Part shown: positions 52,116 through 60,344 of the stretch, piece after piece
Position numbering within the stretch: position 1 is the stretch's first letter
Layout: every line of letters begins with the position of its first letter
Assembly (NCBI RefSeq): GCF_006210265.1
Contig: NZ_VCNC01000001.1
Location: 1,064,843 to 1,128,842 of the forward strand
Direction of reading: 5' to 3'
Origin: Desulfovibrio sp. UCD-KL4C
GTDB taxonomy: Bacteria > Desulfobacterota > Desulfovibrionia > Desulfovibrionales > Desulfovibrionaceae
Length of the DNA: 64,000 nucleotides
Position numbers and translations under genes: made by a program
Notes under the pieces: model-generated
Databases searched by the model: none
Seen by the model: only the letters and a program-made list of their open reading frames with translations
What the model was told of the DNA's origin: nothing

Positions 52116-53675
52116 ATGTCTCAGAATAAAATTGAAAATGTTCTATTTGTCATGCTGGATACCCTTCAGTTTAACTATTTAGGCTGTTACGGGAATAAAG
52201 AAGTCAAAACTCCAAATCTGGACAAGTTTGCTGACAACGGATTTCTGTTTGAAAACGCTTATAGTGAAGGCCTTCCTACCATTCCGGTTCGTCGAGCCCT
52301 CCTCACTGGACGTTATACATTACCCTACAGCGGCTGGCGTCCGCTGACCACTGAAGATACATCCATTACTGACGTGCTTTGGTGTCGTGAGGTTCAAACT
52401 GCTTTAGTCTATGATACGCCACCCATGCGTCTTCCAAAATACGGATATTCACGCGGGTTTGACTATGTCCGTTTCTGTAACGGTCATGAGCTGGATCACG
52501 AAACATTCAGCAATGTTCCTTTGAGAGATGAATTTAAGGGCAAGGATTACCTTTCGCCCAATTGGCTTAAGAAAGGCGAAGACGGTGAGCTGGATGATTC
52601 AAGCAATTCTTTGATCCGCGAAACTGAATGCTATCTGAAGCAACGGCAGAACTGGACTTCCGATGCAGATAATTATTCATCGGTTGTCATCGCAGAAGCT
52701 GATAATTGGCTGAAAGAAAAACGTGATCCCAATCGTCCATTTTTCTTATGGCTCGACTCCTTTGACCCACATGAACCTTGGGATCCACCGTCCGTCTGGG
52801 AGAAAAAGCCTTGTCCGTATAATCCTGATTATGAGGGCAACCCTCTGTTGCTTGCTCCATGGACAGAAATCGATGGCGTTATGACTGAAGAAGAATGCGC
52901 GCATATCCGTGCTCTGTACGCCGAAAAGGTCACCCTAGTGGATAAATGGCTTGGTAAGTTATTTGATTCGTTGAAAGCACAAGGACTCTGGGATAACACA
53001 ATGGTGGTTGTTACTTCTGACCACGGCCAGCCCATGGGTAGCGGTGAACATGGCCATGGGATCATGCGCAAGTGTCGTCCTTGGCCTTACGAAGAATTGG
53101 TGCATGTTCCCCTGTTGGCTCACGTTCCAGGATTGAAAGGTGGAAAACGTATTGATTCTTTTGTCCAGAACGTAGATATTACCGCAACGATTCTTGATGG
53201 CCTTGGTTTGGGTACTGATGCTGTTGAAGAAGCAGGGCATGAAGGTATTTCAACTTATGATGCGGACGACATGCACGGTATAAGCTTGTTGCCTGTAATG
53301 CGTGGTGATACAGACACTGTCCGCGACTTTGCCATTGCTGGGTACTATGGTATGTCCTGGTCTATCATTGATCATAATTACAGTTATATACACTGGCTGC
53401 TGAAGGAAATAGACACAGATTCCATGAATAAGGTCTTTTATGATGGTTCAGGTTCAGGCGGCAATGCTGGAGCACAATCTGCAAAGCTGGAGATGAAAGA
53501 GGAAATGTGGACCTGCGTGCCTGGGGCAGAAGTCTCGGTACCTCAGTCTGATGAACTCTATGATCGGCGAAAAGATCCTTTTCAGTTAAACAACATCATT
53601 GAAGATAATCGTGAAACGGCCAAAGAACTTCTTCAAAAGTTAAAACTGTATATTGGAGAACTTAGAACTACTTAA
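52116..53675 (+). CDS. Sulfatase-fold hydrolase with Thr at the formylglycine position
   Basis: 519 residues, alkaline-phosphatase superfamily. Metal-site residues Asp15 (VMLDTLQFNYLGCYG) and Asp302-His303 (TSDHGQPMGSGEHG) are present. The sulfatase signature C/S-x-P-x-R reads Thr55-Ile-Pro57-Val-Arg59 followed by RALLTGR. Thr cannot be turned into formylglycine, so classical sulfatase chemistry is excluded; a Thr nucleophile as in phosphodiesterases of the same superfamily is possible. No signal peptide: cytosolic. AAGGAAGG precedes the start. The transporter upstream may import the substrate. Confidence 0.87.
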   Translation: MSQNKIENVLFVMLDTLQFNYLGCYGNKEVKTPNLDKFADNGFLFENAYSEGLPTIPVRRALLTGRYTLPYSGWRPLTTEDTSITDVLWCREVQTALVYDTPPMRLPKYGYSRGFDYVRFCNGHELDHETFSNVPLRDEFKGKDYLSPNWLKKGEDGELDDSSNSLIRETECYLKQRQNWTSDADNYSSVVIAEADNWLKEKRDPNRPFFLWLDSFDPHEPWDPPSVWEKKPCPYNPDYEGNPLLLAPWTEIDGVMTEEECAHIRALYAEKVTLVDKWLGKLFDSLKAQGLWDNTMVVVTSDHGQPMGSGEHGHGIMRKCRPWPYEELVHVPLLAHVPGLKGGKRIDSFVQNVDITATILDGLGLGTDAVEEAGHEGISTYDADDMHGISLLPVMRGDTDTVRDFAIAGYYGMSWSIIDHNYSYIHWLLKEIDTDSMNKVFYDGSGSGGNAGAQSAKLEMKEEMWTCVPGAEVSVPQSDELYDRRKDPFQLNNIIEDNRETAKELLQKLKLYIGELRTT

Positions 53676-53701
53676 GATCTGATTGAGCAATAGGAGCCAC
53701 C

Positions 53702-54379
53702 ATGCCGAGACCGCACATCGATGAATTCTGGCGTATCAAAGTTAACAGCGACATCTGGAACAAAGTTCTGGAGCTGGGGATTCGTCAGGAATTCAAGCAT
53801 GGTGACTCTATCATCTGCGCAGGGGAACTGGTTACTACATTGCGGTTCCTTCAGTCAGGTGTGGTATGCATGAAGCGAACTTCCTTTGACGGTAATGAAA
53901 AGATCATCATGCAGATAGAGAGCAATTCTCTCTTCGGAGAAGTGCCATTCTTTACAAAGGAACCGATCTCCAGTTCGTTTACCTGCTATGAGGATGCTGT
54001 CGTCTATTCATTTGCGAAGGATACTGTAGAAAAAATGATGGAGACGCATCCTTGCATTTCAAAGGACATTATACATAGACTCTCTCAAAAGGTGAGCGTT
54101 CTCAGTAACCAGCTTGCTTCGCTAGGGCTTGATAGCCTCGAACAACGGATCGTGAAGTTCTTGTTTTTGCGGTATAATTCAATGGATCTGTCTTCCAATG
54201 AAACTATTTCTTTTGGGCCCATGCGTATGAAGGATATAGCCTCTATACTTGGAGTTCACAGAATTACACTATACAAGGCATTAAAAACACTTGAAAAAGA
54301 TGGGTTTATTAAAATGTTGGGAGAACATAAGTTACAACTTTTAAATATTGATGCCCTCGCAGCAATCGCATACAATTGA
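53702..54379 (+). CDS. Crp/Fnr-family transcription regulator
   Basis: 225 residues. Cyclic-nucleotide-binding-like domain (about 20-135, for example LRFLQSGVVCMKRT and NSLFGEVPFF) and a C-terminal winged helix with MRMKDIASILGVHRITLYKALKTLEKDGFI. No Fnr-type four-cysteine cluster, so it is not an oxygen-sensing FNR. AGGAG precedes the start. The gene sits in the middle of the nhaC operon and may control it. Confidence 0.9.
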   Translation: MPRPHIDEFWRIKVNSDIWNKVLELGIRQEFKHGDSIICAGELVTTLRFLQSGVVCMKRTSFDGNEKIIMQIESNSLFGEVPFFTKEPISSSFTCYEDAVVYSFAKDTVEKMMETHPCISKDIIHRLSQKVSVLSNQLASLGLDSLEQRIVKFLFLRYNSMDLSSNETISFGPMRMKDIASILGVHRITLYKALKTLEKDGFIKMLGEHKLQLLNIDALAAIAYN

Positions 54380-54396
54380 ATGGAAGAGACATAATC

Positions 54397-54711
54397 ATGA
54401 ATGAAATCAAGAATATCACAGAACAGGCCTCTATGGAGCATTTTAGCTCTATGACAGATTCCATAGTTATTTTTTATAAAGAACTTTGCCCTCACTGCAA
54501 AAATATGGAAAAGGTGTTGATCAAATTTGGAGCAAAGGCCCCTCAAGTAGAACTTTGTAGTGTAGATAGCGAAGCTAGTGCTGAGCTCATGGCCAAACTT
54601 GATTTTGAACGTGTGCCCACCCTTGTTTTCATCAAAGACGGTGAGATAGTCAAAACTCAGTCCGGCCTCATGAATCCGCGGGAGTTAAAAGCATTACACG
54701 CATCCCTTTAA
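54397..54711 (+). CDS. Thioredoxin-like protein with CPHC motif
   Basis: 104 residues, thioredoxin fold, cytosolic. The active site is Cys31-Pro-His-Cys34 instead of the usual CGPC; CPHC is otherwise typical of oxidising DsbA, so the redox potential may be higher. The cis-proline loop is VPTLVF. The frame opens at TTG 54376, overlapping the regulator, but ATG 54397 has GGAAGAG upstream. With the reductase that follows it forms a small private thioredoxin system. Confidence 0.88.
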   Translation: MNEIKNITEQASMEHFSSMTDSIVIFYKELCPHCKNMEKVLIKFGAKAPQVELCSVDSEASAELMAKLDFERVPTLVFIKDGEIVKTQSGLMNPRELKALHASL

Positions 54712-54728
54712 CTCCGCCGGAGACGAGC

Positions 54729-55643
54729 ATGGATAATAATTACGATTTGATCATTCTGGGCGGAGGAGTCTGCGGCATGACTGCGGCTGTGTATGCCGCG
54801 CGCGCCAATATGCGTGTTTTGATACTAGATGAAAACGCTTGCGGTGGACTTGTAAACTGGACAAAAGTCGTGGAAAATATGCCGTCTTATGATTCCATCG
54901 GTGGTATGGAGCTGGTTGAGCGTATGCAAGCTCAAGTGGAAGCTCTTGGTGTCACTATTGAGGAGGCGGCCTGCATAGATTCCATGAAACTTGTTGGCTC
55001 CGTTAAAGAAATAGAGGCAGACGATGAGACTTATACTTCCAAGGCGGTAATCATTGCCACAGGTCGTAAACCAATTCCATTGGAGGTGGCAGGTGATTGC
55101 GAGCAGGTACATTACTGCGCCATATGCGACGGAGCCTCCTATATAGGTAAACGCGTCCTCATCGTGGGAGGCGGTAATAGTGGTTTTGACGAATCCATAT
55201 CCTTGCTTGACCTCGGAGTTTCTGAGTTGACTTTGGTGGAAAAAATGGATCGCTTCTTCGCCGCTCAATCTACGCAGGACAATCTTGCGAAACGGGGAAA
55301 TGCCACCATGCTTCATTCCACTGAAGTTGTGTCTTTAAATGGTGACGGCAAACTTGAGTCTGTTACGCTTCGTAATGTTGTTAGCGAAGAAGAGAGCGTA
55401 GTGGAATGTGATGGTGTTTTCGTATTTATGGGGCAGCAGCCCGGCACTGAGTCATTTGCAGGTCAGCTCTCTCTTGACGATCACGGTTACATCATCACAG
55501 ATGATGTCATGGCAACAGCCATTCCCGGAGTCTTTGCGGCAGGTGACGTTCGGCCTAAAAAATATCGGCAAATTACAACAGCAATGGCAGATGGAACCAT
55601 ATCTGCTCTCGAAGCCGAGCGCTTCATACACAGCTTAGGGTAA
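54729..55643 (+). CDS. Thioredoxin reductase-like flavoprotein
   Basis: 304 residues. FAD motif LIILGGGVCGMTAA, redox pair Cys130-Ala-Ile-Cys133-Asp, NAD(P)-binding RVLIVGGGNSGFDESISL and the C-terminal GVFAAGDVRPKKYRQI. A complete low-molecular-weight thioredoxin reductase; it should reduce the CPHC thioredoxin upstream. 17 bases separate the two genes. The pairing suggests that the operon needs local thiol reduction. Confidence 0.9.
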   Translation: MDNNYDLIILGGGVCGMTAAVYAARANMRVLILDENACGGLVNWTKVVENMPSYDSIGGMELVERMQAQVEALGVTIEEAACIDSMKLVGSVKEIEADDETYTSKAVIIATGRKPIPLEVAGDCEQVHYCAICDGASYIGKRVLIVGGGNSGFDESISLLDLGVSELTLVEKMDRFFAAQSTQDNLAKRGNATMLHSTEVVSLNGDGKLESVTLRNVVSEEESVVECDGVFVFMGQQPGTESFAGQLSLDDHGYIITDDVMATAIPGVFAAGDVRPKKYRQITTAMADGTISALEAERFIHSLG

Positions 55644-55647
55644 GGCT

Positions 55648-55959
55648 ATGTCTGAATTTATAATTACTATCTTGGATACTGATACAAGTTTGGCGGAAAG
55701 GGCTGCAAGACGTCTCCAGGGTTTTCTGAAAAAGGAGGGGGTTTTAGCCCGTGTACAGGAAGCCACCTGCTATTTAGAAATTTCTAGGCAAGGTTTAGAA
55801 GGTAAAACACCTGTTATTTGCGTAAATAATATCAATTATCAGTGTAAAAATCTCGATAGCTACCTGCTGGCCAAGTTTGCAACTTGGCTATCTCAGAATT
55901 TGGATAGTCATGTAACTAAGAAGGGGTACAATGAAAGAATTTCCCCGAATATTTTTTAA
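55648..55959 (+). CDS. Small unknown protein of the thioredoxin operon
   Basis: 103 residues, starting 4 bases after the reductase stop. The layout (FIITILDTD, then a helix, then TPVICVNNINYQC and a helix) hints at a thioredoxin-like alpha/beta fold without the CxxC pair. Cysteines are at single positions. No family recognised. Last gene of the nhaC operon. Confidence 0.6.
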   Translation: MSEFIITILDTDTSLAERAARRLQGFLKKEGVLARVQEATCYLEISRQGLEGKTPVICVNNINYQCKNLDSYLLAKFATWLSQNLDSHVTKKGYNERISPNIF

Positions 55960-56270
55960 ATAGAAAAAGGTTACAATTAATAATTATTATCTAAAATTTG
56001 ATCCTAATTGTAATGATCAGGCGAGGTTATTATGCTGCACTTTCAAATTAAGCTAAATGTGCCCTGCTACTTGAGGCATTATAAATATACTTTGCTTAAT
56101 TGCTAAGTTTGTTTTTTTATATTGTGATTTAAATATACTATTAGCTCATCTCGTTTATTCAGAACTGACCTGTTTTTCATAAATCCAATCCCTGTCATTC
56201 AATTCAAGTTGGATATCGCTTTTTATGCCAGTAAGTTTTACAGGCAGAAAGCGTATCTCTACATTCTATT
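55960..56270. other. Intergenic region upstream of lipB
   Basis: About 310 bases, AT-rich, no convincing gene; a 24-codon ORF at about 56032 (GCGAGG upstream) is probably chance. No copy of the TGTTC-N7-GAACA motif was found here. A sigma-54 promoter follows directly. Confidence 0.5.
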
Positions 56271-56287
56271 CTGGCATATATGTTGCT
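56271..56287 (+). promoter_or_regulatory. Sigma-54 promoter of lipB-lipA
   Basis: CTGGCATATATGTTGCT has the -24 GG at 56273-56274 and the -12 GC at 56285-56286 with exactly ten bases between. It lies about 60 bases before the lipB start, in a stretch lacking another good promoter. Confidence 0.7.
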
Positions 56288-56347
56288 TTTTAAGTGTAAA
56301 CGAAGTTCATCAAAATCCAAACAACGATCATGAGGACTGGAAAGAGT

Positions 56348-57046
56348 ATGCCAATTAGTAATGGCCTGTGGATGGAATTTTCACGACGTGATTATACTGA
56401 GATGTTGCAACTGCAGGAGGTTCTGCACAGTAAAAGACTGCAAGGAATTATTCCTGATGTTGTTATTTTGTTAGAACACAACCCATGTATCACCGTTGGT
56501 CGCAGTGGCGGATATAATAATATGCTCGCAGATAATGCTACCTTGAATAAGCATGGTATTACAGTGCACGATACTTTCAGGGGCGGTAATATTACTTACC
56601 ATGGGCCCGGGCAGCTTGTGTGTTATCCCATTTTATTTTTGGAAGGGGAGAACAGGGATCTCCATGCACATGCCCGCAAAATGGAAGAAGTCATGATTCG
56701 CACTTTGCATGAATTTAGCATTTCCGGGGAACGTAACCCTGAACATCCAGGCGTATGGGTCGGTGATAACAAAATCGGTGCAATGGGAATAGCTGTTCGA
56801 AAATGGATCACAATGCACGGTATTGCTCTTAACGTTTGTCCTGATCTCGAACATTTTTCTTTTATTGTTCCCTGCGGAATTGCTTCCCATGGGGTGACTT
56901 CTATGGCCGAAGTACTTGGACATCCCATTGATCTCAGCTCAGTGCGAAAAATAATGCGTCGACATATTTCAGAAATTTTTCAGATTTCTTTGCATACCGC
57001 CAAATTGGAAGATCTTATTAAGGAGGATTGTCTTGAAAAAGCCTAA
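56348..57046 (+). CDS. lipB: Octanoyltransferase LipB
   Basis: About 232 residues. Transfers octanoyl from ACP to lipoyl domains, the first step of lipoate assembly. Motifs: RGGNITYHGPGQL near residue 78, catalytic Lys142 (DNKIGAMGI) and Cys176 (VPCGIASHGVTSM). ATG 56330 exists but lacks a ribosome site; ATG 56348 has GGAAAG before it. It overlaps lipA by 14 bases. Next to acoC, the likely clients are the lipoyl domains of an acetoin dehydrogenase complex. Confidence 0.92.
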   Translation: MPISNGLWMEFSRRDYTEMLQLQEVLHSKRLQGIIPDVVILLEHNPCITVGRSGGYNNMLADNATLNKHGITVHDTFRGGNITYHGPGQLVCYPILFLEGENRDLHAHARKMEEVMIRTLHEFSISGERNPEHPGVWVGDNKIGAMGIAVRKWITMHGIALNVCPDLEHFSFIVPCGIASHGVTSMAEVLGHPIDLSSVRKIMRRHISEIFQISLHTAKLEDLIKEDCLEKA

Positions 57047-57893
57047 CTGGTTGGTAATTCCAGCCCCCAATGCAAACGACATGGATCGTATTCAGGCCTT
57101 ACTTGGAAAGGGGCAGCTACATTCTGTGTGTGAAAGTGCTCAGTGCCCGAATATAGGTGAGTGTTTTGCCAATAAAACATGCACGTTTATGATTTTAGGT
57201 GATGTTTGCACACGAAACTGTGCTTTTTGTGCAGTGACACATGGTAAACCATCCATCCTTGACGTAAATGAACCTGACATGGTCGCTCTGACTGCTAAGC
57301 AATTGGGGTTGAAGCATGTTGTTGTAACTTCGGTTACACGTGACGATTTACCTGATGGTGGAGCAGAACAGTTTGCTGCGACAATACGGGCAATTAAACG
57401 TGAAAATCCCGAATCCACTGTGGAAGTTCTCATTCCGGATTTCGGAGGACAAGACGATCCTCTTAAACATGTTCTCGAAGCTGGTCCCCACGTCCTTAAC
57501 CATAACCTTGAAACTGTTCCCCGTATTTATCCTTCAGTCAGACCTGGAGCAACATATGAGCGATCTTTAAAGTTGCTTAGCAAAGTGCCAGTGATCTCTT
57601 CTGATCAACAAATTATGACTAAATCAGGTTTGATGCTTGGCCTAGGCGAAACTCAAGACGAAATTATTGATGTAATGAAAGACTTGCTTAGTATTGGGTG
57701 CAGAACTTTGACTCTAGGACAATACCTGCGTCCATCTGCTTTGCATCATCCAGTGCTTGAATATGTTCACCCAGACAAATTCAAACAACTGTCGGAGATA
57801 GGTAAGAAGCTTGGATTCAGACAGGTTGTGTCAGGACCACTGGTCCGTAGTTCATATCACGCGGCTGAAAGTTTTGCGCAACTTAGTGCGTAG
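57033..57893 (+). CDS. lipA: Lipoyl synthase LipA
   Basis: 286 residues, radical-SAM enzyme inserting two sulfurs into octanoyl groups. Both iron-sulfur cluster motifs are complete: Cys33, Cys38, Cys44 (auxiliary cluster) and Cys59, Cys63, Cys66 (radical SAM CxxxCxxC). The C-terminal RSSYHA serine ligand region is present. The TTG start is supported by AAGGAGG within lipB and translational coupling. A terminator follows. Confidence 0.95.
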   Translation: MKKPNWLVIPAPNANDMDRIQALLGKGQLHSVCESAQCPNIGECFANKTCTFMILGDVCTRNCAFCAVTHGKPSILDVNEPDMVALTAKQLGLKHVVVTSVTRDDLPDGGAEQFAATIRAIKRENPESTVEVLIPDFGGQDDPLKHVLEAGPHVLNHNLETVPRIYPSVRPGATYERSLKLLSKVPVISSDQQIMTKSGLMLGLGETQDEIIDVMKDLLSIGCRTLTLGQYLRPSALHHPVLEYVHPDKFKQLSEIGKKLGFRQVVSGPLVRSSYHAAESFAQLSA

Positions 57894-57901
57894 TTTTACC
57901 T

Positions 57902-57940
57902 AAAACGCCAGAAGGAAGAGCTCTTTCTTTTGGCGTTTTT
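57902..57940 (+). terminator. Intrinsic terminator after lipA
   Basis: 19-bp stem with a couple of mismatches (57902-57920 with 57921-57939) and T-run, closing the lipBA unit. Confidence 0.88.
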
Positions 57941-57951
57941 GATTCTTTAGA

Positions 57952-58761
57952 ATGGATAAAAACGTGAACGATTTTATAAAAATAACTCTTGTCGCTAACG
58001 CCGGAGTCCATGTCGAATACAATGGATTGGGAATCCTTGTAGATGGTGTTCATCATGAAGAAGGCCATCCGTTCTGTCAGGTTTCTAAAACAGATTTACA
58101 GCATATAAAAGATGGTACAAATCTTTTCAAAAACCTCGACTATTTTTTGTTTACGCATGAACATCCTGACCATTTTACTCCTCAATATTTACTTAAAATA
58201 ATACAATCAAGGTCGTTTAAAGGTCTATTTCTTCCGAATGAGCGAGATGGTTCTTCAAATCTTGCTCTGTTGCTGAAACATGCCAGAAGCATTAATCTTC
58301 CATACTGGTCTCTAGGGTTGGACCCCGGAGAAGTAAAACGAGTAGAACTTGCAGATGATTTGATCGTAACAGCTATTGGTTCCGAGCATATGGGGCCGCA
58401 ATATAAGAATATTCGCAACGATTGTTTTTTACTGACGCTTAACGGGATTAACCTTTTGTTTACCGGAGATGCTGATTATGTTGCAGAATATTATATAAAA
58501 GCTCTGTGTGACGTTCACCTTGATGCTATTTTTGTAAACCCGATTTTTTATCATAATCCAAATGGACAGGAAATCATTAATAAAATATTCCGACCGCGCG
58601 CTATTGTGATCTACCACATGCCACTTGAACAGAATGACACGATGCAGTTTAATTTTATGGTGAATCGAGACATTCAACGATATGAACAACCTAATATTCA
58701 AACTCATATTCTTAGTAATAAAAAACGTAGTATTACGTTATCTGCATCTTTTATAAAATAA
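57952..58761 (+). CDS. MBL-fold metal-dependent hydrolase
   Basis: 269 residues. The metal motif THEHPDHF (near residue 64) and later IGSEHMG, FTGDADY and IVIYHMP segments supply the usual His/Asp ligands. It resembles UlaG/L-ascorbate-lactonase-like MBL proteins more than lactamases. Substrate unknown. The start lies just after the lipA terminator with no strong ribosome site. It has no obvious link to its neighbours. Confidence 0.82.
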   Translation: MDKNVNDFIKITLVANAGVHVEYNGLGILVDGVHHEEGHPFCQVSKTDLQHIKDGTNLFKNLDYFLFTHEHPDHFTPQYLLKIIQSRSFKGLFLPNERDGSSNLALLLKHARSINLPYWSLGLDPGEVKRVELADDLIVTAIGSEHMGPQYKNIRNDCFLLTLNGINLLFTGDADYVAEYYIKALCDVHLDAIFVNPIFYHNPNGQEIINKIFRPRAIVIYHMPLEQNDTMQFNFMVNRDIQRYEQPNIQTHILSNKKRSITLSASFIK

Positions 58762-58851
58762 GGTGATAGAGAATATATCCGAGAGAAAATTGTAGCTTAT
58801 ATGACTACTCTCAACTCACATTTTTCAATACATATCTTCTGCTAAGTTTGT

Positions 58852-58897
58852 TGTTCTTAAATTGAACATTTCTTTTTGATTGTTCAATTTAAGAACT
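58852..58897. promoter_or_regulatory. Two TGTTC-N7-GAACA sites in a 16-bp inverted repeat (candidate AcoR sites)
   Basis: TGTTC-TTAAATT-GAACA at 58852-58868 and TGTTC-AATTTAA-GAACT at 58881-58897. Together they form a perfect 16-bp inverted repeat (58853-58868 with 58881-58896). They lie about 130-170 bases before the bdh sigma-54 promoter, a normal distance for an enhancer-binding protein. The same motif occurs twice before acoC. Confidence 0.65.
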
Positions 58898-59021
58898 AAG
58901 GTTTAGTTAAGTATATAAATATTCACCCCGCACATTAATAAATTATAATATCCTGATATTAGAACCCATAAAGACGCTCTCGCTTTACGCTGGCGGCCTT
59001 ATTAATATTTGATATTTGCTT

Positions 59022-59038
59022 TTGGCATATCCGGTGCA
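59022..59038 (+). promoter_or_regulatory. Sigma-54 promoter of the butanediol-dehydrogenase gene
   Basis: TTGGCATATCCGGTGCA with GG at 59024-59025 and GC at 59036-59037, ten bases apart. It lies about 80 bases before the gene start and downstream of the paired motif at 58852-58897. Confidence 0.8.
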
Positions 59039-59115
59039 AAGTGTGTGTAAGCTATTTGTTGCCCCCGTTAGTTGTGATCAGGAACTTTAATAACTGATAA
59101 CCAAAGAGAGGACCA

Positions 59116-60192
59116 ATGAGCGAAACAATGAGAGCTGCCGTTTGGCACGGAAAAAATGATGTGCGTGTAGAAACAGTTCCGGTTCCCCCGTTTCCTTCAG
59201 CAGGGTGGGTAAAAATTAAAGTTGATTGGTGTGGGATATGTGGATCAGATTTGCACGAATTTGTGGCTGGTCCGGTTTTTATTCCAATGGACTCTCCGCA
59301 TCCGTTGACTGGCAAACAGGGGAGTGTGATCCTTGGGCATGAGTTCACGGGGACGGTGGTTGAAGTTGGCGAGGGCGTTACGAATGTAAGTGTTGGTGAT
59401 TTTGTCGCTCCAGATGCCTGCCAGCATTGTGGAGAATGTATTATGTGTCTTGCTGGACGATATAACGTATGCGAAAAGTTGGCCTTTACGGGGCTGCATA
59501 ATGATGGAGCATTCGCAAAATATGTAAATATCCCTAGCGAGTTATGTTATGTTTTACCACAGGGTATTTCTGCCGAAGCCGGAGCTTTGATTGAACCTTT
59601 GGCAACTGGTTTTAAAGCTGTACGTGAAGCTGGTACTATTTTGGGTGAGACTGTTGTGATTATCGGAGCTGGGACAATAGGTCTAGGGACTCTTATGGCC
59701 GCAAAAGCTGCTGGCGCAGGAAAAATTATTATGTTGGAAATGTCGACTGTCCGGACTGAAAAGGCCAAAGAATGCGGAGCGGATGTAGTGCTCAATCCTA
59801 ATGAATGTGACGCTGTGGCTGAAATTAAAGCCATGACTAATGGCTCCGGAGCAGATGTCTCGTTTGAATGTGTCGGTAATAAATTCACAGGTCCGATAGC
59901 TGTGGATGTCTTACGAAATGCTGGTCGGGCTGTAATTGTAGGTATTTTTGAAGAACCAAGTGCTTTTAATTTCTTTAGCTTAAGTGGCACGGATAAACGT
60001 GTAATAGGAACACTTGCTTACACTTTGAGTGATTTTAAGGGTGTTTCAACTCTAATGGCAAACGGTCAGCTTAAAGCCGAGCCCATGATCACGGGGCGAA
60101 TAGGACTTGAAGATATTGTGGAAAAGGGCTTTTTGGAATTGATCAACAACAAAGATGAGAATATCAAAATTATCGTAAGTCCTGAAGAATAA
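59116..60192 (+). CDS. Zinc alcohol dehydrogenase, 2,3-butanediol dehydrogenase-like
   Basis: 358 residues, medium-chain dehydrogenase. Catalytic zinc site Cys-Gly-x-Cys-Gly-Ser-Asp (CGICGSDLHEF) and GHEFTG; structural-zinc cysteines in CQHCGECIMCLAGRYNVCE; NAD-binding VIIGAGTIGLGTLMAAKAAG. This pattern is close to (R,R)-butanediol/acetoin dehydrogenases. It would interconvert butanediol and acetoin with NAD. Context with acoR and acoC supports that over other secondary alcohols. GAGAGGA precedes the start. Confidence 0.85.
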   Translation: MSETMRAAVWHGKNDVRVETVPVPPFPSAGWVKIKVDWCGICGSDLHEFVAGPVFIPMDSPHPLTGKQGSVILGHEFTGTVVEVGEGVTNVSVGDFVAPDACQHCGECIMCLAGRYNVCEKLAFTGLHNDGAFAKYVNIPSELCYVLPQGISAEAGALIEPLATGFKAVREAGTILGETVVIIGAGTIGLGTLMAAKAAGAGKIIMLEMSTVRTEKAKECGADVVLNPNECDAVAEIKAMTNGSGADVSFECVGNKFTGPIAVDVLRNAGRAVIVGIFEEPSAFNFFSLSGTDKRVIGTLAYTLSDFKGVSTLMANGQLKAEPMITGRIGLEDIVEKGFLELINNKDENIKIIVSPEE

Positions 60193-60280
60193 AACTTAAT
60201 TAATAAAATAGTCCTGTTTTTATCCTTAGCAAAAGGAGAGGTTACACGAAAACAGGAACGTATGGTTTATTTATTATTCA

Positions 60281-60307
60281 GTCGCAATACACAATGTGTA
60301 TTGCGAC
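60281..60307. terminator. 13-bp hairpin between convergent bdh and acoR
   Basis: GTCGCAATACACA pairs with TGTGTATTGCGAC across a single central base; in RNA the centre opens into a small loop. A T-run (TATTTTTG) follows on the plus strand. Likely bidirectional terminator. Nearby TCCTGTTTT (60212-60220) and AAAACAGGA (60249-60257) form another inverted repeat. Confidence 0.65.
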
Positions 60308-60344
60308 GTATATTTTTGTAATAAAGCTTCACCGAACAAAAGAA

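Noticed and set aside
54825-55316. Minus-strand ORF of 163 codons
   Set aside because: Antisense to the thioredoxin reductase gene, whose motifs are unmistakable.
58853-58896. 16-bp inverted repeat read as a terminator of the MBL gene
   Set aside because: AT-rich arms without a following T-run, 90 bases from the stop. The two arms each contain a TGTTC-N7-GAACA site, so a regulator site explains it better.
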